The position numbers and the translations under genes were made by a program. 13,159 nt of DNA from AC-37 sp045805345. GTDB taxonomy: Bacteria > Actinomycetota > Thermoleophilia > Solirubrobacterales > Thermoleophilaceae. The notes below the pieces were generated by a model, which saw only the letters and a list, made by a program, of their open reading frames with translations, was not told the origin of the DNA and ran no database searches. The number at the start of each line of letters is the position of its first letter. Within the stretch, counting starts at the first letter, position 1. Of the stretch, positions 7,607 to 13,159 are shown one piece after another. Location of the stretch: contig JBJMLK010000067.1 of assembly GCA_045805345.1 (NCBI GenBank), positions 1 through 13,159 on the forward strand. The letters are read 5' to 3'.

Positions 7607-8769
7607 CCGCCGGTCCCGACCTCGAGGCCGTCCTCGACGTGCCCCGGCTCGGTGACGATCACGTCGAGCTCCGGACCGGCTCCGCGGAGCCGCTCCTCGA
7701 TCGAGTTCTCGGTGGAGAAGTAGGTCACGGTGCGGTCGCCGCTGAGCGTGCGCGCCTCGTCCAGGGACTGGCGCACGGCGTGCAGCAGGGCCTCGGCGGC
7801 GGCGCCGTGCTTCGGGTAGCTCGCCACGCCGAAGCTGACGGTGAACTGCAGCTCAGCGTCGCGGTAGCGCTCGCGCAGCAGCGTGCCGATCCGCTCGGCC
7901 ATGATCGCGGTGCCGCGCTCGTCGGTGTAGGGGCAGATGACCGCGAAGTACTCGTCGTCGATCCGCGCGGCCTCGTCGTTCAGGCGGATCGTGCCGCTGA
8001 TCTCGCGACCGATCGTCGACAGCACCTCGTCGGCCTTGCGGTCGCCGAGCCGCTCGCGCAGCGACATCTCGCCGTCGACCTGGGCCATCGTGAGACCTAG
8101 GCGGTTGCCGCTGCGGCGGGCGCGCTCCAGCTCCTTCTCGAGTACGTCGGCGAAGCCTTGCGCGTCGAGGAGGCCGGTGAGCATGTCGGTGCGCGAGGCC
8201 TCGTCCAGCGACCGCAGCAGCGTGTCGATCCGCTCGCGCATCACCCGCACGAGCAGGCCGGCGACCACGAGCGCCACCGTGAACACGAGCCAGCGGACGA
8301 TTCCTACGCGCATCGGCTCACCCGCCGCGATCAGCACCACCGCGTAGGCCAGCCCGATGAAGCCGGCCTGCATCGCGGCCTGTCCGCGGCTCAGGAAGTA
8401 AAAGGCGTAGAAGGCGACCCACAGGTAGAAGAGGAGGAAGGGACTGCTCAGGTCGTCGGCGGCGAGGATCGACCACTCGATCAGCATCGAGCCGGACAGC
8501 AGGAAGACCGACAGGCTCCAGTTGGGAAGCCGCTCGTAGCCCGCGAAGAGCACGAGGGCGATCATCGCGGCGCAGCCGCCGGTGCTCGCGATGCGCAGCG
8601 TGTCGATGTGGGTCGAGACCGGCGAGATCAGCGCCGCTCCGGCCACCAGCGCGCCCACCACGAACACGTACATGAGCGAGCGCGCGGCCATGCCGCGCTC
8701 GGCGCGCTCCCGGTTCTGGGGCCCGCTGGGAGCCCGCAGGCCCAGGCGCTCGAGGGTGGAGGGATTCAT
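7603..8769 (-). CDS. Membrane protein with degenerate GGDEF domain
   Basis: A 388-residue protein. The first half is an integral membrane sensor-like region with about six hydrophobic segments, for example YVFVVGALVAGAALI and WLVFTVALVVAGLLV. A short helix (RERIDTLLRSLDEA) leads into a GGDEF-family domain starting at RTDMLTGLLDAQGF, around residue 198, and continuing to FTVSFGVASYP. Active diguanylate cyclases make c-di-GMP using a GGDEF or GGEEF motif; here the equivalent reads DDEYF (residues 271-275), preceded by AARI. The usual DxLTGLxNRR also reads DMLTGLLDAQ. It is therefore probably not a cyclase and may act as a nucleotide-binding or protein-interaction domain. ATG 8769 is chosen because the longer frame from GTG 8820 would begin inside a hairpin. 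Confidence 0.85.
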   Translation of the reverse strand: MNPSTLERLGLRAPSGPQNRERAERGMAARSLMYVFVVGALVAGAALISPVSTHIDTLRIASTGGCAAMIALVLFAGYERLPNWSLSVFLLSGSMLIEWSILAADDLSSPFLLFYLWVAFYAFYFLSRGQAAMQAGFIGLAYAVVLIAAGEPMRVGIVRWLVFTVALVVAGLLVRVMRERIDTLLRSLDEASRTDMLTGLLDAQGFADVLEKELERARRSGNRLGLTMAQVDGEMSLRERLGDRKADEVLSTIGREISGTIRLNDEAARIDDEYFAVICPYTDERGTAIMAERIGTLLRERYRDAELQFTVSFGVASYPKHGAAAEALLHAVRQSLDEARTLSGDRTVTYFSTENSIEERLRGAGPELDVIVTEPGHVEDGLEVGTGG

Positions 8770-8813
8770 CACGCCGCGGTTTCTTATCGGCACCGGGGCG
8801 CGAAACTTGCACC

Positions 8814-8838
8814 GCGGCACGCCAGTAGCGCGTGCCGC
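8814..8838 (-). terminator. Strong hairpin after the oxidoreductase/hydrolase operon
   Basis: Perfect 9-bp inverted repeat GCGGCACGC (8814-8822) and GCGTGCCGC (8830-8838), 7-base loop. On the - strand it lies 15 bases after the hydrolase stop, and the sequence just beyond (AAGTTTCG) has only a short T stretch. It is a likely terminator for the three-gene operon and separates it from the GGDEF gene. Confidence 0.6.
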
Positions 8839-8853
8839 ACACCCACCGGCGTC

Positions 8854-9762
8854 CTACCCCGACGCTCGATGCGTAGGCATGGCGGCTCGCGTCGTGCTCG
8901 ACACGAAGTCCGCGATCAGCGCCGCCAGCCGCTCCGGCTGGTCCTCCATCGAGAACGTCCGCGCCCCCTCGATCAGCTCGAAGCGCGCGTCGCGCAGCTC
9001 GCTCGCCAGCCGGCGACCGTGGGCGACCGGGAACACGCGGTCGTCCGCCGACCATGCCACGAGCGCCGGCCCGCCGAAGCTGCCGAGCAGGTCGGCGGTC
9101 CGGTTGAGGAGGCCGCGGTCGAAGACACGAAGGAAGCGCTTGGTGTCCGCCAGGATGGCCGGGTCCTCGAGCGCGGGCAGCATCCAGCTGTCCTCGGTGG
9201 TGCGATCGACCTGCCGGTGCACGAGCCAGCCGAGGCCGAGCGGCAGCCGGCGCACCGCCCGCAGCCTGAACGGCGCGAACAGCACCCGCTGCCAGTCGGG
9301 CAGGTGCGGGATGAGCTTGAGGTGGCTGAAGAGGCGCGGCGGGAAGTTGTCGCGGTAGTCGCACGAGGTCAGAACCAGGCGCCCGACACGCTCTGGCCGC
9401 TGCGTGACCACGAACTGGCAGATGGCGCCGCCGGTATCCATCCCCACGAGAGTCACGTCGTCGAGCTCGAGCGCCTCGATGAAGCCCGTCACGAGCGAGA
9501 CCAGCCCGCCCGCGCTGCCCAGGTCGGCGGCAGGCATCGGGATCGTGTGCGACGCGAACGGGAAGTCCGGCACCACGCAGCGGAAGTCGCGCTCGAGCAG
9601 TGGCACGACCTTCCGCCACAGGTTGGCGTTCACGAACCCGCCGTGCACGAACACGATCGCCTCGCCGCTCCCGCGGTCGAAGTACTGGAGGCGCCCCTGC
9701 TCCAGCTCGAGCGTGCGCGGCGGGCCGAGCGCCGGGTCGCGCCAGCTCGCGCGCGCCCTCAC
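8854..9762 (-). CDS. Alpha/beta-hydrolase, Asp-nucleophile type with unusual catalytic His position
   Basis: A 302-residue alpha/beta-hydrolase. The oxyanion segment is VFVHGGF (His40-Gly41-Gly42). The nucleophile elbow is GMDTGG with Asp109, as in haloalkane dehalogenases and epoxide hydrolases, where Asp forms an ester intermediate; lipases and esterases have Ser. A later acidic pair, SADDRVF (Asp240, Asp241), sits where a catalytic acid is expected. The loop that normally carries the catalytic His (GHF before an EDQPE-like segment) reads ARTFSMEDQPERLA, with Thr269 at the His position. It may be catalytically altered, or use another residue. The GTG start at 9762 overlaps the upstream gene's TGA in a GTGA arrangement, so it is translated with the SnoaL-like gene. 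The substrate is unknown. Confidence 0.88.
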   Translation of the reverse strand: MRARASWRDPALGPPRTLELEQGRLQYFDRGSGEAIVFVHGGFVNANLWRKVVPLLERDFRCVVPDFPFASHTIPMPAADLGSAGGLVSLVTGFIEALELDDVTLVGMDTGGAICQFVVTQRPERVGRLVLTSCDYRDNFPPRLFSHLKLIPHLPDWQRVLFAPFRLRAVRRLPLGLGWLVHRQVDRTTEDSWMLPALEDPAILADTKRFLRVFDRGLLNRTADLLGSFGGPALVAWSADDRVFPVAHGRRLASELRDARFELIEGARTFSMEDQPERLAALIADFVSSTTRAAMPTHRASG

Positions 9763-10220
9763 GACGCCCCGCGTCCGCTCAGCTCGGCCAGGACCGCCGC
9801 GGCGTCGATCCCGAGCTGCTCGCACATCTGGTGCAGGTCGAAGAAGAACCGCTCGTGCGCCAGCAGCCCGTCGCGCACGCGCCAGATGCACGCGAACGGC
9901 AGCTCGAAGCTCCGCCCCGTCGCCTCGATCCGGCCGAACGGCCCGCGCATCGTCGCGCGGAGGGTGCCCCAGGTGGCCAGCTCGTCGCCCGCGCCCGTCG
10001 TGCCGGCCACCTCCACGTCGTAGTCGGGGAAGACGCCGAAGAACGCCTGGAAGGCGGCGCGGTTCGCGTCCTTTCCCTCGATCGTCGTCCGGAACGGCAC
10101 GGTCTCGATCGTGAAGTCGTCGGCGCAGTGGCGCACCGCCTCGTCGCCGTCGGCGCGGCTCTTGGCGGCCGTGTAGGCGGCCACCACCTCGTCGGCCCGC
10201 ACGGCCTGCTTGACGGTCAT
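9759..10220 (-). CDS. SnoaL-like (NTF2-fold) protein
   Basis: A 153-residue protein with the pattern of a SnoaL-like polyketide-cyclase/NTF2 fold. An N-terminal helix (VVAAYTAAKSRADGDEAVRHCADDFTIETVP) is followed by AFFGVFPDYDVEVAG and a late HERFFFDLHQMCEQLG segment typical of the family. These folds often bind small hydrophobic molecules and can be isomerases, cyclases or hydrolases; the actual reaction cannot be read from sequence. Its ATG overlaps the upstream oxidoreductase stop (ATGA, 10217-10220) and its TGA overlaps the hydrolase GTG, so the three genes form a tightly coupled operon. The shared operon suggests that all three act on one small molecule; that is inference. Confidence 0.9.
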   Translation of the reverse strand: MTVKQAVRADEVVAAYTAAKSRADGDEAVRHCADDFTIETVPFRTTIEGKDANRAAFQAFFGVFPDYDVEVAGTTGAGDELATWGTLRATMRGPFGRIEATGRSFELPFACIWRVRDGLLAHERFFFDLHQMCEQLGIDAAAVLAELSGRGAS

Positions 10221-11161
10221 CGGGATACCTCCCTCGTCGGTGATAGGTCGCTCAAGAGCTCGCGCGTCCGGTCCTGCTCGTCCTCGGATCCGAAGAGGAT
10301 CGCCCCGAGGTCGGTGACGCCGGCCTGGCCGAGCCGGCCGATGGCGTCCTCGACCTCGTCGCGCGAGCCGAGGAGACCGGTCTCACCGGCGCTCTTCGCG
10401 CCCTCGCGCTCGAGCATCGCCTGGTAGGACGGCATGCGTTGGTAGATCGCCATCTCCTCGCTCACGCGCTCGCGCATCGCGGGCACGTCGCCGGTCAGGG
10501 CGACCGGCATCAGGGCGATGACGCGCGGCGGCGGCCGGCCGGCCTCGGCGGCGGCGGCCCGGATGCTCGGCACGATGTGGTTGGCGAGGGTCCGAGGGCC
10601 GGTCATCCAGGTGGCGGTGCCGTCGGCCTTGGTGCCCGCGATCCTGAGCATCCGCGGGCCCAGCGCCGCGAGGATCACCTGCATGCGCGGGTCGGGCGGG
10701 AAGCGGAGGAAGGCGGTCTCGACGTCGTAGAAGTCGCCGTGGTGCTCGACACGGCCCGTCTTGAGCAGTGAGCTGACGATGTCGAGGTACTCGTCCAGCC
10801 GCGACACGGGGCGGTCCCAGCCGATGCCCCACATCTGCTCGATCACCCACCTGTGCTCGAGCCCGAGGCCCAGCGTGAAGCGACCCTCGCTGAGCACGCG
10901 GAGCGACATCGCCTGCTGGGCCATGTGGACCGGGAACGCGGTCCAGAGGTGGGTGACGGCGGTGCCGAGCTCGATCTCCGGCACCTCGCGCGCGATGGCC
11001 GCGAGCAGGCTGAACGCGTCCCAGTCGAACTGCTGGCCGATCCAGTAGCTGGTCATCCCGTCGCGCTGCGTGCGCCGCGCGTCCTCGATCAGCGCGTCGA
11101 CGTCGAACGGGCCCTGCGCGGCCACGGAGTACGCCTGGTTGCCCATGATCCCGATCCTCAT
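10217..11161 (-). CDS. LLM-class flavin or F420-dependent oxidoreductase
   Basis: A 314-residue TIM-barrel oxidoreductase of the luciferase-like monooxygenase superfamily. It starts MRIGIMGNQA, the first barrel strand, and continues with IELGTAVTHLW, HMAQQAMSLRVLSEGRFTLGLGLEHRWVIE and MQVILAALGPRMLRIAGTKADG. This pattern resembles the actinobacterial F420-dependent family described from mycobacteria (TIGR03564-like, from memory). F420 rather than FMN is likely but not proven by sequence alone. Start ATG 11161 is preferred over the frame's earlier start at 11182 because it directly begins the conserved RIGIMG strand. It is first in a three-gene operon divergent from tetR, with overlap-coupled downstream genes, so the TetR regulator probably controls it. 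Confidence 0.92.
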   Translation of the reverse strand: MRIGIMGNQAYSVAAQGPFDVDALIEDARRTQRDGMTSYWIGQQFDWDAFSLLAAIAREVPEIELGTAVTHLWTAFPVHMAQQAMSLRVLSEGRFTLGLGLEHRWVIEQMWGIGWDRPVSRLDEYLDIVSSLLKTGRVEHHGDFYDVETAFLRFPPDPRMQVILAALGPRMLRIAGTKADGTATWMTGPRTLANHIVPSIRAAAAEAGRPPPRVIALMPVALTGDVPAMRERVSEEMAIYQRMPSYQAMLEREGAKSAGETGLLGSRDEVEDAIGRLGQAGVTDLGAILFGSEDEQDRTRELLSDLSPTREVSR

Positions 11162-11189
11162 GCGAGCTCGGCACCGTATCAAACAAACC

Positions 11190-11200
11190 GACCGCCGGTC
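11190..11200. promoter_or_regulatory. Candidate TetR operator between divergent genes
   Basis: Dyad GACC-GCC-GGTC (11190-11200) in the 56-base gap between the oxidoreductase operon and tetR. TetR-family regulators usually bind short inverted repeats in the shared divergent promoter, so this is the best candidate site for the regulator encoded next door. It overlaps the expected - strand start region and lies just upstream of the + strand -10 box. Confidence 0.45.
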
Positions 11201-11202
11201 TA

Positions 11203-11210
11203 AATATACT
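11203..11210. promoter_or_regulatory. Overlapping divergent -10 boxes
   Basis: TATACT (11205-11210, + strand) ends seven bases before the tetR ATG, so transcription would start at or next to the ATG and the message would be leaderless, a common arrangement in actinobacteria. On the - strand TATATT (11208-11203) is a possible -10 for the oxidoreductase operon, giving a start near 11196 inside the dyad. No good -35 box is seen for either. Confidence 0.45.
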
Positions 11211-11217
11211 GGACCGC

Positions 11218-11844
11218 ATGACCGTGAGATCGGACACGGACGGCCGCGTGGAGCGCGGCCAGGCGACGCGGGCTGAGGTGCTCGCGGTGGCCGAGCGGCT
11301 GTTCACGGAGCTCGGCTACGAGACGACGTCGATCAGCACGGTGCTCTCGGAGAGCGGGGTCAGCCGCGGCGCCTTCTACCACCACTTCCCGAGCAAGGAG
11401 GCGCTGTTCGAGACCGTGCTCGAGTCCGTCGAGACGCGCGTGGAGGAGACGCTGCGAGCAGCGGCGGCGAAGGAGAGCGACCCCGTCGACGCGATCCGCG
11501 CCGGCTGCCGCGCCTGGCTCTCGCTCGCCGGCGATCCCACGGTGCTGCGTATCACCCTGACGGACGCGCCGTCGGTGGTCGGCTGGTCACGCTGGCGCGA
11601 GATCGACGAGCAGCACGGCTTCGGGCTGCTGGTGGCCGGCCTGAGGGCGACGGGCCGCTTCCCCGACGAGCTGGTCCACCCGGTGGCGCACATGCTGCTG
11701 GCGGCCACCCTGGAGGCGGCGCTCTTGGTGGCGCGGGCGGGGCCGCGGAGCAAGGCGGCGGCTAGTGCGCGGGCCGGGGTGGAGGAGCTGCTGGACCGGG
11801 TGCTGGCGGCGAAGGACCAGCCGCGCGCTGGGAGTGGGCCGTGA
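11218..11844 (+). CDS. TetR-family transcriptional regulator
   Basis: A 208-residue regulator. The N-terminal DNA-binding domain (about residues 15-61) has the standard helix-turn-helix: TRAEVLAVAERLFTELGYE, then TSISTVLSESGVSRGAFYHHF and PSKEALFETVLE. The rest is an Ala/Leu-rich all-helical ligand-binding and dimerisation domain, with no obvious catalytic or metal motif, and its ligand is unknown. It is divergent from the oxidoreductase operon and shares a 56-base control region with it, so it probably represses that operon and itself. ATG 11218 lies seven bases after a TATACT box and has no ribosome binding site, suggesting a leaderless message. The stop codon TGA (11842-11844) lies inside the 3' acceptor of the convergent tRNA-Lys gene. 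Confidence 0.95.
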   Translation: MTVRSDTDGRVERGQATRAEVLAVAERLFTELGYETTSISTVLSESGVSRGAFYHHFPSKEALFETVLESVETRVEETLRAAAAKESDPVDAIRAGCRAWLSLAGDPTVLRITLTDAPSVVGWSRWREIDEQHGFGLLVAGLRATGRFPDELVHPVAHMLLAATLEAALLVARAGPRSKAAASARAGVEELLDRVLAAKDQPRAGSGP

Positions 11845-11907
11845 AGGACTCGAACCTTCAACCTTGGGCTTAAGAGGCCCCTGCTCTACCAGTTGAGCTA
11901 ACGGCCC
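11835..11907 (-). tRNA. tRNA-Lys (CUU anticodon)
   Basis: A 73-base cloverleaf on the - strand. The acceptor GGGCCGT pairs perfectly with ACGGCCC, with A as the discriminator. The D arm is GCTC and GAGC; the anticodon stem is GGGGC and GCCCA; the loop CTCTTAA gives anticodon CTT. A five-base variable loop follows, then the T arm GAAGG-TTCGAGT-CCTTC. It resembles the E. coli tRNA-Lys acceptor and D arm. The outermost anticodon-stem pair (27-43) is G with A, a mismatch. CCA is not encoded (CTCC follows). A CTT anticodon reads AAG, the Lys codon favoured in GC-rich genomes. Confidence 0.95.
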
Positions 11908-11934
11908 TCGACCGGTATCGGCCGAGCGGCGGCC

Positions 11935-11940
11935 ATTCTA
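11935..11940 (-). promoter_or_regulatory. Possible -10 box for tRNA-Lys
   Basis: TAGAAT on the - strand, 27 bases before the mature tRNA 5' end, with CTGAAC 18 bases further upstream as a weak -35. The TAG of this box is the stop codon of the upstream membrane protein gene. A start near 11928 would give a leader of about 20 bases for RNase P to remove. Confidence 0.35.
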
Positions 11941-13032
11941 GAGGCCCGTGCCGGACCCGTTCAGCGGCGTTCCGTAGCGCGTCCGGAGCGCCACGACGGG
12001 CATCTCCATCGAGAAGGCGTCGACCATGCCCGGCACCAGCCAGACGTGCGTCATCTTGTACTTGCCGAAGCCGCCTTCGGCGTTCTTGTGGAGGTGCCAC
12101 TGGAGGATGGGACCCCCGAGCGTCGGGTTGGCCTGGCTCGACGGCTCGCGGTAGACCACGGCCACCAGTACGGCCGGGCCCGACTTGCGGTGCCAGTACA
12201 TGAGCGACTCCGGGCGCTCGGGGTCGAGGTCGCGGCCGTCCTGGAGGTACGCCTGGTTGGTCAGGTGCCAGTAGTCGAGGTCCTTCTGCTCGTCGAACGA
12301 CTTGATCGTGAAGCCGTAGCCCGCGGCCTTCGCCGCGTCGAACGACGCGAACCGCGACGAGGCCACCGCGGCGGTGCGCTCGAGCAGCCGCCGGCCCTCG
12401 GCCTGCTGCGCGGGCGTGGCTGTGTACACGTTCATCCCCACGTGCCGCGCGTGGCCCGCGCCGCCGTGCACGTGCTCGCCGGCGCCGTGCGCGGCGCCGC
12501 CGTGATGGTGTCCGGCGTGCCCCACGTGGTGGTCGTGGCTCTCACCGAGCATCAGCCCGCCGGCCACGAGCCCCGCCGACAGGAACACCGCCGACGGCGC
12601 CAGCAGCATCGCCCGGGCCCGCACGGATGCGAGGCTCAGGGCCAGCAGCAGCCCCTCGCAGACCACCGACGCCGTGCCGTACGGATCGGCCCAGTGACCC
12701 TTGTGGTCCTCGATCTGCGGAAGACCGATCGGGGAGCGGCTGACCACGTACCCCACGATCGGGCCGATCGCCACCAGCGCGCACAGCTGCCAGACCCGCG
12801 CCGGCACCACGCGGGCGAGCGCGAACACGAGCGCGAGCGCGTAGCTCATCACGATCAGCGCGATGAACAGGGCCGCGAGGTAGGGCGCCTCCTCGAGCTT
12901 GTCGGACAGGTCGAGCTGGTGGGTGATCGCGACGCCGACGAGGCAGCCGATCGCCGCGAACCGCACGCCGACGGGCGTGCGCTCGGGGCGCGCCGCGCGG
13001 ACGCGAACCGGGCTTCCGGCGACTGCGCTCAA
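11938..13032 (-). CDS. His-rich membrane protein with C-terminal WHLH domain, unknown function
   Basis: A 364-residue protein with three parts. The N-terminal half has about five membrane segments, for example AALFIALIVMSYALALVFAL and FLSAGLVAGGLML. A loop from about residue 165 to 199 is packed with histidines (HDHHVGHAGHHHGG, then EHVHGGAGHARH) and probably binds metal ions. The C-terminal soluble domain, from about 203, has SRFASFDAAKAAGYGFT, YWHLTNQAYL, PESLMYWHRK, GPILQWHLHKN and THVWLVPG. I recall this last arrangement in uncharacterised actinobacterial proteins, but I cannot name the family. The start is TTG 13032, 10 bases after the preceding STAS gene's stop, with no clear ribosome binding site; GTG at residue 23 is an alternative. 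The stop forms part of a possible tRNA-Lys promoter. Confidence 0.82.
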   Translation of the reverse strand: MSAVAGSPVRVRAARPERTPVGVRFAAIGCLVGVAITHQLDLSDKLEEAPYLAALFIALIVMSYALALVFALARVVPARVWQLCALVAIGPIVGYVVSRSPIGLPQIEDHKGHWADPYGTASVVCEGLLLALSLASVRARAMLLAPSAVFLSAGLVAGGLMLGESHDHHVGHAGHHHGGAAHGAGEHVHGGAGHARHVGMNVYTATPAQQAEGRRLLERTAAVASSRFASFDAAKAAGYGFTIKSFDEQKDLDYWHLTNQAYLQDGRDLDPERPESLMYWHRKSGPAVLVAVVYREPSSQANPTLGGPILQWHLHKNAEGGFGKYKMTHVWLVPGMVDAFSMEMPVVALRTRYGTPLNGSGTGL

Positions 13033-13042
13033 CGCGGCAGTG

Positions 13043-13159
13043 CTACTGGGCGCTCTCGGCCTGCGCGCCCTCGCCCGCGGCGACGCTCGAGAGCGCCTCC
13101 TCGCGCGACCCGTGGATCGGGAAGACGCGGTCGAGGCCGGTGATCTCGAAGATCTTGGA
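13043..13159 (-). CDS. STAS-domain anti-sigma-factor antagonist, C-terminal end
   Basis: Partial gene cut by the right edge; 38 residues and TAG (13045-13043) are visible. The piece reads SKIFEITGLDRVFPIHGSREEALS, matching the last helix-strand-helix of STAS-domain anti-anti-sigma factors such as SpoIIAA/RsbV, where a KxFxITGLxxxFxI segment is common, then an Ala/Glu-rich tail. Such proteins bind an anti-sigma kinase to free a sigma factor, with a phosphorylatable Ser that would lie in the missing part. It lies just upstream of the His-rich membrane protein in the same direction, with 10 bases between, so they may share a transcript. Confidence 0.75.
   Translation of the reverse strand, partial: SKIFEITGLDRVFPIHGSREEALSSVAAGEGAQAESAQ

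Noticed and set aside
8770..8820. GTG 8820 as the start of the GGDEF protein
   Set aside because: The codon sits within the stem of the 8814-8838 hairpin, and the 17 extra residues are not domain-like. ATG 8769 is preferred.
8158..10023. A very long open frame on the + strand (621 codons) across the GGDEF and hydrolase region
   Set aside because: It is antisense to three well-supported genes and its protein is a low-complexity Arg/His/Glu-rich string with no domain. Long antisense frames are expected in DNA with this GC content.
12046..13143. A 365-codon + strand frame opposite the His-rich membrane protein
   Set aside because: Its product is Arg/Val/Ala-rich without domains, and the - strand gene has clear membrane segments and conserved motifs.

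Overview
The window is GC-rich DNA with dense, GC3-rich genes, GTG and TTG starts, F420-type enzymes, a TetR regulator and a zinc-ribbon S18. This points to a high-GC actinobacterium, perhaps a deep lineage such as Thermoleophilia; the lineage is my inference. Most of the gene content is recognisable. I did not find a wholly new defence or mobile system. The more unusual material is the intein in dnaB, a duplicated ssb and promoter arrangement, degenerate enzymes and several gene overlaps.

Left half (1-6664, + strand): a replication and translation block. It holds the 3' end of one single-stranded DNA-binding protein gene, a complete second ssb, rpsR, rplI, dnaB, a DnaC/DnaI-like AAA+ ATPase and purA. 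dnaB carries a 428-residue in-frame intein with a LAGLIDADG endonuclease domain, at the DLRESG/SIEQD site also used by the Synechocystis DnaB intein. The dnaB stop overlaps the GTG start of the ATPase gene, so helicase and probable loader are likely made together. A 22-bp promoter-like element, GGTCCCCG-N4-TAC(T/A)CTCGCT, lies at exactly the same distance from the start codon of the second ssb and of rpsR.

Middle (6564-8820): on the - strand, a multi-pass membrane protein whose tail overlaps the purA tail by 101 bp, and a membrane-anchored GGDEF-family protein with a degenerate active-site motif. A possible 59-residue + strand gene lies between them.

Right half (8854-13159): a three-gene - strand operon (LLM-class, probably F420-dependent oxidoreductase; SnoaL-like protein; alpha/beta hydrolase with an Asp nucleophile) with translationally coupled overlaps. 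It is divergent from a tetR gene across a 56-bp region holding a dyad operator candidate, and a strong hairpin follows it. The tetR stop codon lies inside the 3' end of a convergent tRNA-Lys(CUU) gene. Beyond that are a - strand His-rich membrane protein with a soluble WHLH-containing domain and, at the edge, the C-terminus of a probable STAS-domain anti-sigma-factor antagonist.
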